DNA of 64,000 bases from Elusimicrobium sp. An273 (GCF_002159705.1 NZ_NFJD01000003.1:1-64000), one strand, 5' to 3'. Shown: positions 17,671-26,742, counted from the stretch's first letter. A program made the numbers and translations. Notes: a model not told the origin generated them from the letters alone.

Positions 17671-18861
17671 TTATTCCGCCTTGTCAATGGATAATTTTTC
17701 CTCTTCGGTTTTAACGGCAAAGGCCTGTAATTTTTCTTTTGCCTGTGCCGGCACGGAAGCGTCCTGCAACAACCCTGCCACCGTGCTTTGCGTGGGCACC
17801 AGCACCTTGCCCAGCAGTTTGAGCGTGCGCAACAGTTCCACCACTTTTTCTTTGTCGGTAAATTCCAATTTTTCTATCCGGGAAAGTTCCGCCTTGTACT
17901 GGCGGCCGAAGTGGCGCTCAAAATGGTTTTTTTTCATCAGCGCAATAATTTCCCGCTGCAGTTGTTTGGCTTCGTCCAACAGGGCGCCGCAGCGGTCTAT
18001 TTTATCGCTCAGTTCGTCTTGTTCGTTTTGGGGCGCCGCGGCGGGCGTTTCTTTTGCCCCTTGTGCCGAAGCCGGGTTGTAATCCTTGCCGGTAAACACC
18101 GGGCAGATGTTGCGGTAATCGCACCAGCGGCATTGGTTTTCGCCGGGGGTCGGGTCAAACTTTCCGGCGCGGATGTTATCGGCCACTTTTAAAACGCCCT
18201 GCCAAAACTCAAAAATTTCGCGGTCGGGCGCCCGTTCAAACGTCATCTCGTGCAGCGTAGGCAAATGATAAAAACTCAGCTGGCCCACCCGCAGTTCTTT
18301 TACGCCGGGATCCACTTTTTGCACCAACGCCTTGACGGCGGGGGAATTCTCCACCACTTTTTGGTACATATACAGCTGGTCGGGCTCGCGCTGGACGGTT
18401 TTGCCCGTTTTGTAATCCAGAATTTTTACCTTCCCGTCGCCCAAATAATCAATGCGGTCTAAAATGCTGATTAAATTCAGCCCGTCCATTTCCAGCGTGC
18501 TTTTCATTTCCACCGACAGCGGATGAAAAAAATGCGCCGCATTCTGCGCATAATACGATTCTATAATCCGCCGCCCTTCCGCATAGCCGGCCAGTTCTTT
18601 TTCCACGGAAGCATATCCTTTTTGTTCGTAGGAAGTTTTGTTCCAATGCTTTTCAAAAAAATCCAACGCCTGCGCCAAAGTGGGGAAAGCTGCATTGGCC
18701 GGGTTGTAAATATATTCCATCACCTCGTGCAGGGCAGAGCCGAACGCAAAATAATACTTGGGTTGTTCCGGCAGCATATACACGTAGCGGAATTTGTATT
18801 TTTGGGGGCATTCTTTATACATCCCCATTTTGGAATAAGAAAACGATAAATTTCTGGCCAT
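17671..18861 (-). CDS. RecB-like PD-(D/E)XK nuclease with Fe-S cysteine cluster
   Basis: This 396-residue protein resembles the C-terminal nuclease domain of AddB/RecB and Cas4. It opens with SYSKMGMYKECPQKYKFRYV (first Cys of the cluster), then GSALHEVMEYIY, the catalytic DRIDYLGDGKVKILDYKTGK (the D...DxK core) and the QxxxY-like DQLYMYQKVV. The remaining cysteines come in CRWCDYRNICPVF, as in [4Fe-4S] nucleases. The extra C-terminal 130 residues are helical. No helicase or CRISPR gene is nearby, so it is a stand-alone DNA-processing nuclease, heading an operon with envelope and kinase genes. Confidence 0.85.
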   Translation of the reverse strand: MARNLSFSYSKMGMYKECPQKYKFRYVYMLPEQPKYYFAFGSALHEVMEYIYNPANAAFPTLAQALDFFEKHWNKTSYEQKGYASVEKELAGYAEGRRIIESYYAQNAAHFFHPLSVEMKSTLEMDGLNLISILDRIDYLGDGKVKILDYKTGKTVQREPDQLYMYQKVVENSPAVKALVQKVDPGVKELRVGQLSFYHLPTLHEMTFERAPDREIFEFWQGVLKVADNIRAGKFDPTPGENQCRWCDYRNICPVFTGKDYNPASAQGAKETPAAAPQNEQDELSDKIDRCGALLDEAKQLQREIIALMKKNHFERHFGRQYKAELSRIEKLEFTDKEKVVELLRTLKLLGKVLVPTQSTVAGLLQDASVPAQAKEKLQAFAVKTEEEKLSIDKAE

Positions 18862-18926
18862 ATCAAAAATACTCCGAAAAGAATGATCTTTTTTATTTTA
18901 CCATTTTGTGTTCGTTTCGCAGGACG

Positions 18927-18956
18927 AAAAAAACCCCGCCGAAGCGGGGATTTTTT
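18927..18956 (-). terminator. intrinsic terminator of secreted helical protein gene
   Basis: On the minus strand CCCCGC-TTCG-GCGGGG is followed by seven T, directly after the stop codon of the 18956-19900 gene. Confidence 0.9.
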
Positions 18957-19900
18957 TAATAGAAGCCGTTAAACGTTTTTCCCGTTAAGACGGGCGGCTG
19001 TTTCCGATCCTGCTGAAACCCCACCGGGCGGGAGATATTTTCTTTCTGCGGGGGGAGGTCAATCTGCCGGCGCAGGTAAGCGGTAAATTCCGTTTGCAGG
19101 CCGTGATCCAGCTTCGCCGCCAGGAGTGTCAAAGAGTCTTTAAACAAGGAAGGATACAAATTAAGCAAATACACTAAATCCGCCACGCACTGGGCCGATT
19201 CTTTCGAAATGTTTAATAAAGCGCGGTTGGATTTGGCCATTTGCTTTTGATAATAGCGGTTTGAATTAAAATCATCCACCGGATTTAAATGCGATTTGGC
19301 CTTCATATACAGACGCGTTTCTTTAAACGTATCCGTTTCCAAGGCAATCAACCGCTTGCGAAGCGCCGCAATCAGCCCGGCTACCTCTTCCGGCAATTCT
19401 TCATAGGCGGGAATCGTGGCCGCCCACTCCCGAAAAAACCGCGGGGTGATATGTATTTTTTGTTTGGGATCGGGAGAAAAAGCCAACAGCCCGGGGATGG
19501 ACGGATCTTTCTTGGGCAGGAAATTGGGGTTCCGCTCCCGCAGCAGCGCATCGGCCCATTGGGCATACTCTTTATCCATTTTGGCCGTCAGCGCCGCCAA
19601 AGAGACAGCCGCCTCCTGCTGCATTTGCTCCACTACAGATTGAGCCACGGCGGCCTCCAGCTCCGTATCCGCAAACACATTGGCCACTTTTTGCATATGA
19701 ATTTGCTGAAACAGCTGTATGGATTGGTTCGTTAACAGGTAGTTGGCTTTCAGCACTTTGCTGGAAACCTTTGCCGCCTGCGCCGCAGCAGGCTGTTTTG
19801 TGGCAAGCGCTTTTCCAACCGAAGGGCCCAGCTTGCTCAGCTGGCCAAACGAAGCCAGCGGCAAACAAAGCAGAATCAGTACACCTAATATATGTTTCAT
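18956..19900 (-). CDS. secreted helical protein, uncharacterised
   Basis: The protein has 314 residues and a signal peptide (LILLCLPLASFGQ, cleavage near residue 19-20). The mature part is alpha-helical and rich in Ala, Leu, Gln and Lys, with no cysteine cluster or enzymatic motif. It begins with the GKALATKQPAAAQAAK-type basic/Ala segment that is also seen just after the signal peptides of the 47238 and 39498 products. I do not recognise the family. Similar secreted helical proteins appear at 23297 and 47238, so this may be a lineage-specific paralogous family. It is monocistronic. Confidence 0.65.
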   Translation of the reverse strand: MKHILGVLILLCLPLASFGQLSKLGPSVGKALATKQPAAAQAAKVSSKVLKANYLLTNQSIQLFQQIHMQKVANVFADTELEAAVAQSVVEQMQQEAAVSLAALTAKMDKEYAQWADALLRERNPNFLPKKDPSIPGLLAFSPDPKQKIHITPRFFREWAATIPAYEELPEEVAGLIAALRKRLIALETDTFKETRLYMKAKSHLNPVDDFNSNRYYQKQMAKSNRALLNISKESAQCVADLVYLLNLYPSLFKDSLTLLAAKLDHGLQTEFTAYLRRQIDLPPQKENISRPVGFQQDRKQPPVLTGKTFNGFY

Positions 19901-20057
19901 AAGCAGGCTCCTTGGGTACTTTGGGTATTTTTTACTATACTATTTTCCGGATAAAAAAACCAGGGAAAAAAGACCTAATTTTAAACAGTCGTTTTAGCGC
20001 GGCAATCCGGCAAAATTTTTCGCGCGGCAAGGAAATAGGCAGGATGGTCTTTAGGCA

Positions 20058-20094
20058 TAAAAAAAGCTCTTAACGGGGACTAGCCGTTAAAAGC
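20058..20094 (-). terminator. terminator of tRNA-Arg
   Basis: On the minus strand GCTTTTAACGG pairs with CCGTTAAGAGC around a CTAGTCC loop (one G-U pair), followed by a run of T. It lies directly downstream of the tRNA. Confidence 0.88.
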
Positions 20095-20107
20095 CGCTAT
20101 ACCAAAA

Positions 20108-20179
20108 TACCCCCAATAGGAATCGAACCTATATCCCCTGCTTAGAAGGCAGATGCTCTATCCATTGAGCTATGGGGGC
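20108..20179 (-). tRNA. tRNA-Arg (anticodon TCT)
   Basis: The 72-nt cloverleaf is complete: acceptor GCCCCCA/TGGGGGT, D-arm GCTC/GAGC, anticodon stem TCTGC/GCAGG with loop CTTCTAA (anticodon TCT, reading AGA), and T-arm ATAGG-TTCGATT-CCTAT. The discriminator base is A. No CCA is encoded (TTTT follows), so CCA must be added by nucleotidyltransferase. The first acceptor pair is a G-T wobble. Confidence 0.95.
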
Positions 20180-20285
20180 CATACTTTCTTTATATATATT
20201 TTACAACAAATTGCCCGAACATTCCAAATTTTCTCTTTTGTCCGCGTCGGCCGTGCCCTCTAAGGAACGGGCTCCCGCAAAGTGC

Positions 20286-20291
20286 TACAAT
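20286..20291 (+). promoter_or_regulatory. -10-like box of dinB
   Basis: TACAAT lies 23 nt before the dinB ATG. No SOS box of the Escherichia or Bacillus consensus type was noticed beside it. Confidence 0.4.
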
Positions 20292-20313
20292 ATACCACAG
20301 GCAGATTTCCGCT

Positions 20314-21372
20314 ATGCACATACGCAAAATTATTCATATTGATATGGACGCCTTTTTTGCCGCCGTAGAACAGCGCGACAATCCCGCCCTGCGCGGCCGC
20401 CCGGTAGCCGTCGGGCACGACGGCCCCCGCGGCGTGGTGGCCACCGCCAGCTACGAAGCGCGCCGCTTCGGCGTTCATTCGGCGCAATCTGCCGCCCGGG
20501 CCAAAGCACTTTGCCCACAGCTTATTTTTATCCCCGGCCGCATGGACGTATACAAAGCCGTTTCCCGCCAAATCCGCGCCATTTTCCGCCAGTATACCGA
20601 TTTGGTGGAACCGCTTTCCATAGACGAGGCCTTTTTGGACGTTTCGCACCTGCCGTGCGCCACCCAGGCCGCCCGGGAAATAAAAGCCAAAATTTTTCAA
20701 ACGACGCGTCTGACGGCCTCGGCGGGGGTGTCCGTCAACAAAATGCTGGCCAAGATTGCGTCCGACTACAAAAAGCCAAACGGTTTATTTGTCATTAAAC
20801 CCAAACAGGTGGAAGCGTTTGTGGCCAAACTGCCGGTGGAAAAATTTTTCGGAATCGGGAAAGTAACCGCCCAAAAAATGCACCGGCTGGGCATTTACAC
20901 CGGGGCCGACTTGCGCCAAAAATCCGAAGCGGAACTGACGGCCCGGTTCGGCAAAGCCGGGCACGCCTACTTTGGCTACGCCCGCGGGATAGACGAACGC
21001 CAAGTGGAACCCAACCGCAAACACCTTTCCGTGGGAGCGGAAAACACTTTCGCGGCTGACACGGACGACCTTTCTTTTCTGCGGCGCGAACTGGCACAGC
21101 TGGCGCACAAAACCTGGCTGCGCGCCCAACGGATGCATTTTAGCGGAAAAACCGTAACGCTTAAACTCAAATACGCCGATTTTAAACAAATTACCCGCTC
21201 CCAAACGTTTGAACAGCCCTTCGCTTCGGAAGCCGATTTTTTACACGCCGGCGAAAACCTGCTGCTGCACAAAACCAATCTTTCCCGCCAAAAAGCGCGC
21301 CTGCTGGGGCTGACGCTTTCCAACCCGCCCGCACCGCCGCTTCCCGGCCGGCAGCTGTGGTTTGATTTCTAG
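20314..21372 (+). CDS. dinB: DNA polymerase IV (Y-family)
   Basis: At 352 residues this is the normal DinB length. The palm begins with HIDMDAFFAAVEQ (Asp10 is the first metal ligand), includes SYEARRFGV and the catalytic SIDEAFLDV (Asp104, Glu105), then the thumb (SVNKMLAKIASDYKKPNG, a hairpin-helix GIGKV motif) and the little-finger domain. It lacks an obvious C-terminal clamp-binding peptide of the QLxLF type; the end is LPGRQLWFDF, where QLWF may play that part. The enzyme performs translesion synthesis across damaged bases. It is a single gene with its own -10. Confidence 0.95.
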   Translation: MHIRKIIHIDMDAFFAAVEQRDNPALRGRPVAVGHDGPRGVVATASYEARRFGVHSAQSAARAKALCPQLIFIPGRMDVYKAVSRQIRAIFRQYTDLVEPLSIDEAFLDVSHLPCATQAAREIKAKIFQTTRLTASAGVSVNKMLAKIASDYKKPNGLFVIKPKQVEAFVAKLPVEKFFGIGKVTAQKMHRLGIYTGADLRQKSEAELTARFGKAGHAYFGYARGIDERQVEPNRKHLSVGAENTFAADTDDLSFLRRELAQLAHKTWLRAQRMHFSGKTVTLKLKYADFKQITRSQTFEQPFASEADFLHAGENLLLHKTNLSRQKARLLGLTLSNPPAPPLPGRQLWFDF

Positions 21373-21403
21373 CCCGGCGCTCTCTATGCGTACGAGCGCA
21401 ATT

Positions 21404-21412
21404 TGGTATAAT
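21404..21412 (+). promoter_or_regulatory. extended -10 promoter of PPi-phosphofructokinase
   Basis: TGGTATAAT (extended -10) stands 38 nt before the ATG at 21450. Confidence 0.6.
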
Positions 21413-21449
21413 AAATAAAAGGATTTTCATTTTTGTACAGGAGATGACA

Positions 21450-23144
21450 ATGTCCACTAAACACACTGCTAAATGTGAGTGTTCCCAACTTCAGCGGCAC
21501 CGCTGCAAATTCCAGCCCGTGCTGCCTGCTATTTTGCAAAAAGGCCCGGCCTTCGTAAAACCGAAATTCGGCAAGGCCACCAAAAGCGTAGCCGACCAAG
21601 CCGCCGTCAAACGGATTTTTCCCAACACCTACGGCTTGCCGGAAATTACCTTTGTAAAAGGCGCCAACAGTGCCGTAGCCAAAAAAGCGGTGCGCGTGGG
21701 CGTGGTGCTCTCCGGCGGTCAGGCCCCGGGCGGGCATAACGTCATCGGCGGGCTGTTGGACGGCCTCAAAAAAGCCAACCCCAAAAACAAACTGTTCGGA
21801 TTCTTGGGCGGGCCCAGCGGCATCGTGGAAAACAAATGGGTGGAAATTACCCCGGCCCTGATGAAAGATTACCGCAATACCGGCGGGTTTGACTTAATCC
21901 AATCCGGCCGCACCAAAATTGAAACGGACGAACAGCTAAAAGCGGCTAAAGACAATTTAATCGCCAATAAAATGGACGCCTTGGTCGTGGTGGGGGGAGA
22001 CGACTCCAACACCAACGCCTGCGTGATTGCCGAATACCTCAAACAACAAGGGGTGGACATCAGCGTCATCGGCGTACCCAAGACGATTGACGGCGACCTC
22101 AAAAACAAACAAATTGAAACTTCCTTCGGTTTTGATACCGCCACCAAAATTTACGCCGAACTCGTGGGCAACATCTGCCGCGACGTAAACTCCGCGCGCA
22201 AATACTGGCACTTCATCCGCCTGATGGGCAGAAGCGCTTCGCACATCACGCTGGAAGTGGCGTTTAAAACGCATCCCAACGCCGTACTAATTGGCGAAGA
22301 AGTGTTGGCCAAAAAGATGACCCTCGGCCAAATCGTAGACAACTTGGCCCAGCTCATTGCCAAACGCGCCAAAGCCGGCAAGAACTACGGGGTGGTGCTG
22401 GTTCCGGAAGGACTGATTGAATTTATCCCGGAAATGAAGGAACTCATCAGCGCGCTGAACGATTCCCTGGCCGACAACGAAGCCGAACTTTCCAAGATGA
22501 ACACCGTGGCGGAAAAGAAGGCTTTTATCCTCTCCAAACTGCCTGCCAAATTGGCGGATTTGATGAGATCTTTGCCGGAAGGCATCGCCAGCCAGCTGAT
22601 GCTGGACCGCGATCCGCACGGCAACGTGCAGGTGTCCTTGATTGAAACCGAAAAACTGCTGGTGGAAATGATCCGCACCAAATTGGCCGAAATGAAAAAA
22701 GCGGGCAAATACAACGGCAAATTTGCCGCCATTACCCACTTCTTCGGCTACGAAGGCCGCTGCGGCGTGCCCTCCACCTTTGACGCCAACTACACCTACG
22801 CCTTGGGTTACAACGCGGCGGTGCTGGCGCTGAACAAATGCTCCGGCTATCTCTCTTCCGTGCGCAAGCTGACCAAAAAAGCGCAGGATTGGGAATGCGG
22901 CGGCATCCCGCTGACGATGATGATGAACATTGAACGCCGCAAAGGCAAAGAAAAACCCGTCATCAAAAAAGCGTTGGTGGAACTCAAAGGCGAACCGTTT
23001 AAACACCTGGCCAAAAACCGCGACCTCTGGGCGGTGGAAGACTTGTACGTATTCCCCGGCCCGATCCAGTACTTCGGCCCGGCTGAAATTACGGACATGA
23101 CCACCTACACCTTGCTCTTGGAACAAGGCAAAAAAGTCAAATAG
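21450..23144 (+). CDS. pfp: pyrophosphate-dependent 6-phosphofructokinase
   Basis: Of two in-frame ATGs I prefer 21450: AGGAG at 21439-21443 directly touches the ATG at 21444, but is 6 nt from 21450. This gives 564 residues, the long PFP-beta-like form. Signatures are SGGQAPGGHNVIGG, the PPi-type GGDDSNTNACVIAEY (Asp in place of the ATP-type Gly) and PKTIDGDLKN. The enzyme reversibly phosphorylates fructose 6-phosphate with PPi, saving ATP in glycolysis; this is typical of fermentative anaerobes including Elusimicrobiota. It has a single-gene transcript with a strong terminator. Confidence 0.95.
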   Translation: MSTKHTAKCECSQLQRHRCKFQPVLPAILQKGPAFVKPKFGKATKSVADQAAVKRIFPNTYGLPEITFVKGANSAVAKKAVRVGVVLSGGQAPGGHNVIGGLLDGLKKANPKNKLFGFLGGPSGIVENKWVEITPALMKDYRNTGGFDLIQSGRTKIETDEQLKAAKDNLIANKMDALVVVGGDDSNTNACVIAEYLKQQGVDISVIGVPKTIDGDLKNKQIETSFGFDTATKIYAELVGNICRDVNSARKYWHFIRLMGRSASHITLEVAFKTHPNAVLIGEEVLAKKMTLGQIVDNLAQLIAKRAKAGKNYGVVLVPEGLIEFIPEMKELISALNDSLADNEAELSKMNTVAEKKAFILSKLPAKLADLMRSLPEGIASQLMLDRDPHGNVQVSLIETEKLLVEMIRTKLAEMKKAGKYNGKFAAITHFFGYEGRCGVPSTFDANYTYALGYNAAVLALNKCSGYLSSVRKLTKKAQDWECGGIPLTMMMNIERRKGKEKPVIKKALVELKGEPFKHLAKNRDLWAVEDLYVFPGPIQYFGPAEITDMTTYTLLLEQGKKVK

Positions 23145-23160
23145 TTCTAATGGCTCTGCC

Positions 23161-23189
23161 AGGCGGGCTTGCAAAAGCCCGCCTTTTTT
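23161..23189 (+). terminator. intrinsic terminator of PPi-PFK
   Basis: AGGCGGGCTT and AAGCCCGCCT pair around GCAA, followed by T6. Confidence 0.92.
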
Positions 23190-23237
23190 GTTTGATGCTA
23201 GGCCCAAAACACCCGCTGAAATAGGCCCTTTGTCCCA

Positions 23238-23266
23238 TTGAGAAGCACCTCTTTTTCGTTTATAAT
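23238..23266 (+). promoter_or_regulatory. promoter of secreted protein/methyltransferase pair
   Basis: TTGAGA (23238-23243), a 17-bp spacer and TATAAT (23261-23266) make a near-consensus sigma70 promoter. The GGGAGGAG ribosome site follows, unusually far (about 15 nt) from the ATG at 23297. Confidence 0.7.
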
Positions 23267-23296
23267 GAAAGAAAGGGAGGAGCGCGCCCAAACCGT

Positions 23297-24589
23297 ATGA
23301 AAACACAACCCCGCTTTTGGATACCCGTTTTCTTGTGTCTTTTTTGGCTGGCCCTGCCGCCGGTGCAGGCGCAGGCCGTTTCGCCTTGGTTTCGGGGGGG
23401 AAAACAAGTTTGGGAAACGCTTCTTAAACACAATCCGGCCCTTGTAAGCGGCCGGGCGGCTCTTTCCATTCCGCTAAGCCACACGGTTACCGGTTTTTCC
23501 GTTAAAACCACCCCTTATAACTGGCTGCTGCACCGGGTGAGCCATTCGGGTGTTTTCAGCCGAATGGAAAAAGAAATTTTATTGCAAAAAACATCAAGCG
23601 AAAAAGCCGCCTTGGGCAAACTGGCGTATTTTCACGACCGGGATGCGCACTTGTTTAATGCGCTTTCCCTCTACCCGCAGGCCCAGGCCGATGAACCCGC
23701 TTTTTGGCGGCACCAAAATTTGCTTACCAATACCCTGGCCGAACTGGAAGAATTCTACCGGCCCCTGCTGCCCGAAAAATTAACGTCTTCCCTCTTTACC
23801 AAAGAAGCCGTCCAACACCTCTTGGCAGACCCCGTTCAGCCGCCGGCGTTTGTCCTGCACGTGAAAGAAATTTCGTCTTTTGCCGCTTTAAACACGTTGG
23901 CCGAACAGCAAGCGTGGGCAAGAAATATCCTGCACCAAACCAACAGCGACTTAAATGCCCTCCTTGCCAAAGACCCGCAAACCCTCAAAGGCTATGAATT
24001 TGAACGCTATTACCTGCAAAAATTACGCTTGGAGTATTTTAAAACGCTGCAGGAAGTATTGCAAAACGCCGTTGCCAAACGCCCCTCGCTGATTATCCGC
24101 CGCAAACGCGTGCTGAAAATCAATCTGCCCGGGGCCGGCCAGCCGATGACGGACGCCCAACGGCTGGGCTTTTTGCGCTATTATATGGATCGGCTCGCCC
24201 GGCAGGCAGACCTCACGCAAAAAGAAAATCCCGCTTTTGCCCAATACCTGCAAGTAAAAACCGTTCTTCAAACGCTGGCCCCTGTCTACGAAACCTATGC
24301 CGCAGCCGAAGCCTTCGGCGTGCCGTATGAACACGTGCTTCGGGTAGGGTCTTCGTGGCCGGATCTGATTGTAGGGGCGGAAGAAGGCCAGCAACTGCGC
24401 CAAACCATTGGCAAAACCCCGCTTACGCAGCTCCCGGCGAAAATTGACGAATTAAAAAGCAAAATGGCGCTTATGCAAGCCCAAGAACCCGACGGGCTGG
24501 ACTTTTTCGTCCGCTATTACCGTTTGGAGCGGACAAAAGCCCTCTACGAAACATTCCTCATCCGCGAGCGCCTGCTGCGCGGCACATAA
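23297..24589 (+). CDS. secreted helical protein, uncharacterised
   Basis: This 430-residue product has a signal peptide (residues 1-25, FWLALPPVQAQA). The mature protein is helical, with many Leu/Ala/Gln/Tyr residues and no motif I can name. In size and style it resembles the secreted proteins at 18956 and 47238. The stop codon is 2 nt before the next ATG, so it is co-transcribed and probably translationally coupled with the adenine methyltransferase. That is an odd pairing of a secreted and a DNA-modifying protein. No alternative start was found that would shorten the distance to the ribosome site. Confidence 0.65.
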   Translation: MKTQPRFWIPVFLCLFWLALPPVQAQAVSPWFRGGKQVWETLLKHNPALVSGRAALSIPLSHTVTGFSVKTTPYNWLLHRVSHSGVFSRMEKEILLQKTSSEKAALGKLAYFHDRDAHLFNALSLYPQAQADEPAFWRHQNLLTNTLAELEEFYRPLLPEKLTSSLFTKEAVQHLLADPVQPPAFVLHVKEISSFAALNTLAEQQAWARNILHQTNSDLNALLAKDPQTLKGYEFERYYLQKLRLEYFKTLQEVLQNAVAKRPSLIIRRKRVLKINLPGAGQPMTDAQRLGFLRYYMDRLARQADLTQKENPAFAQYLQVKTVLQTLAPVYETYAAAEAFGVPYEHVLRVGSSWPDLIVGAEEGQQLRQTIGKTPLTQLPAKIDELKSKMALMQAQEPDGLDFFVRYYRLERTKALYETFLIRERLLRGT

Positions 24590-24591
24590 AA

Positions 24592-26742
24592 ATGGATATT
24601 GCCACCCTGCGCCGTTTAACCCGTATTTTTGAAAAATCCGGCTGGAAAAAGCCGGAAATTTATGCCTTTCTGCGCCAATTTGTTATCCAACGGCTGGCAG
24701 GCCCTTCTTTTCTTTTGGCAAAAGCGCGCGCCGTTTCTTTTTTCCCAGCACCGCCCGCGGCGGCGCAGGCTATTTTGCAGGGATTGACCACCGGGCCGGA
24801 AGGATCCTCTGGCGCCCTTGCGCCGCAAACGCTGGCCGTACTGTATGAATTTTTTCAACCGAAAAACAAATCGCGCGGCGTATTTTTTACGCCGTGGGGC
24901 CTAGCCCGTCAAACGGCCCGGGCCGTACTGTATGAAGTATTGGCGCGCCGCTGTGGCCTGGGCAGGCAAGAAGCCCTCTCTTTGCTGGAACAATCCATTT
25001 GCCCGCTCCCGCGGGCGCGGGCCCTTGCGCTGGACGCTTTTTTAAGCCGCCTTTCCTTTTGCGATCCGGCCGCCGGGGCCGGGGGATTAGTGGTGCCGTT
25101 TGTGCTGGAATTAACGCGCCTTCGCCAAACATTAAATCCCGCATTAAACGGGCCGCACGTTCTGCTTTCCCTAATACAGCACAACTTATATGCAGGCGAT
25201 ATTTCCAAGCGCGCCCTGGAAGAACTGCGCCTGCGCCTGGCGCTGGTATGCCGCCAGCAGGGTCTTGCCGTCCTACCCGGCAATTTTTGCCCGCATCTCT
25301 TCGCGGCCGACGCCCTCGCCTGCCGCAACGGAAAAAGTATTTGGCGCCTGCAGGCAAAGGAGCTTTTTCACGCCGACGGCGGGTTTGACGTCATCCTTTC
25401 CAATCCGCCCTATTTAGGCCAAAAAGGCCACAGCCCGGTGTTTGAAAAACTGCGCCGCAACCCGCTTTGGAAGCCCATGGCCGCCCCCAAAAGCGATTTG
25501 TTGTATTTCTTCTTTTATTTGGCATTGGATTTATTAAAAGAGGGGGGAATCGGCGGTTTTTTAACCACTTCTTATTTTACTTCCGCCGCCGGAGCCTTTG
25601 TACTGCGCAAAGAATTGAAACAAAAAGCCGCTTTTCTTTATTTGCAGAATTTTGAAAACCAACGCCTCTTTGAGCGCGCCGCCGGCCAGCATACGCTGCT
25701 TAGCGTATTTGAAAAAAATAACGCGTCCGAAAAACCGCCCTGCCAAATTGCAAACCAAATCCTGCCGCAGGCCGCGCTGTACCGCACGCCGGCGTTATTG
25801 ATTCAAACCCGCGTGCAGCAAACGCCGCTGGAAAGCGCCCTTCTTAAAATGGAAACCTGCCCGCATACACTGCAAGAAATCGCCTGCGTAACTAACGGCC
25901 TGATGACCGGGTGCGACAAAATTTCCGCTTCCCACCTCAGGCATTTTCGATTGCCCGGGGTAAAAAAGGGAGAGGGGGTGTTTGTCCTTTCCGAGCAAGA
26001 AAAAGATACTCTGCACCTAAATGCTTACGAAAAGCAAAAGCTAAAACCTTTTTTTAAAAATTCGGACATTTCGCCCTACACCGCCCGCCAAACGCCCAAA
26101 CGGTGGCTGATTGATTTTTTCTATCCCAACGACCGGGAACTGGATTTTTCCCGCTACGAGCACCTGCGGGCCCATTTGGCCCGGTTTGCCCCGGTACTGC
26201 GGGCCCGCAAACAAAACAATAACGGCATTAATAAACTGCTGGCGCGCGGGGTGTATTGGTTTGGTTCCGTCCGTCGGAAAATGGATTTTGAAGCGGAAAA
26301 AATCGTCGTGCCCCAGCGCTCGCCGCGCAATACGTTTGCATTTGCAGCAGGGCCTTGGTACGCCAGTTCGGATGTTTATTTTATTTCCAACCCGAAAGAC
26401 GGATTTTCGCTCTGGTATTTGCTGGGCCTGTTTAACTCCGCCCCGTATTTTGCGTTTCTTTCCTGCCGGGGCAAGCGAAAAGGAAACCTGCTGGAGCTCT
26501 ATTCTGCGCCGCTTAAAGCCCTTCCCGTACCCGCCGCCGCACCCGAAATCAAGCGGACTGTCGAAACGCTGGCCCAAGAAATCTACCGCCAAAAATCCGC
26601 AAATCCTCAGGCGGACATTCACCTACTGCAAGCCCAAATCAATCAGCACGTGTGTCACCTTTTGGGGCTGACGGCACAAGAAGTACAGGCGATAGACACG
26701 TATCTGCAGGCGCTGCCCGCGTGTGCAGCCGCCCGAAATTAG
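24592..26742 (+). CDS. Eco57I/TaqI-type N6-adenine DNA methyltransferase
   Basis: The protein has 716 residues. SAM-binding motif I is FCDPAAGAGG (Asp158 region), and the catalytic motif IV is SNPPYLGQKG (Asn271-Pro-Pro-Tyr), the gamma-class N6A order. A TaqI-like C-terminal specificity domain covers about residues 420-680 (ending LKALPVPAAAPEIK, then a helical tail). It modifies adenine in a specific DNA site. The first 100 residues hold no clear PD-(D/E)XK nuclease and no restriction gene is adjacent, so it is either an orphan methyltransferase or a type IIG enzyme that lost its nuclease. It is coupled to the secreted protein upstream. Confidence 0.87.
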   Translation: MDIATLRRLTRIFEKSGWKKPEIYAFLRQFVIQRLAGPSFLLAKARAVSFFPAPPAAAQAILQGLTTGPEGSSGALAPQTLAVLYEFFQPKNKSRGVFFTPWGLARQTARAVLYEVLARRCGLGRQEALSLLEQSICPLPRARALALDAFLSRLSFCDPAAGAGGLVVPFVLELTRLRQTLNPALNGPHVLLSLIQHNLYAGDISKRALEELRLRLALVCRQQGLAVLPGNFCPHLFAADALACRNGKSIWRLQAKELFHADGGFDVILSNPPYLGQKGHSPVFEKLRRNPLWKPMAAPKSDLLYFFFYLALDLLKEGGIGGFLTTSYFTSAAGAFVLRKELKQKAAFLYLQNFENQRLFERAAGQHTLLSVFEKNNASEKPPCQIANQILPQAALYRTPALLIQTRVQQTPLESALLKMETCPHTLQEIACVTNGLMTGCDKISASHLRHFRLPGVKKGEGVFVLSEQEKDTLHLNAYEKQKLKPFFKNSDISPYTARQTPKRWLIDFFYPNDRELDFSRYEHLRAHLARFAPVLRARKQNNNGINKLLARGVYWFGSVRRKMDFEAEKIVVPQRSPRNTFAFAAGPWYASSDVYFISNPKDGFSLWYLLGLFNSAPYFAFLSCRGKRKGNLLELYSAPLKALPVPAAAPEIKRTVETLAQEIYRQKSANPQADIHLLQAQINQHVCHLLGLTAQEVQAIDTYLQALPACAAARN

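Noticed and set aside
17671..18861. Cas4 of a CRISPR system
   Set aside because: The Fe-S PD-(D/E)XK layout is shared with AddB/RecB-like nucleases, and no repeats or other cas genes occur in the window.
22287..23306. 339-codon minus-strand frame opposite PPi-PFK
   Set aside because: It is a His/Phe-rich shadow of a strongly conserved gene, with no ribosome site.
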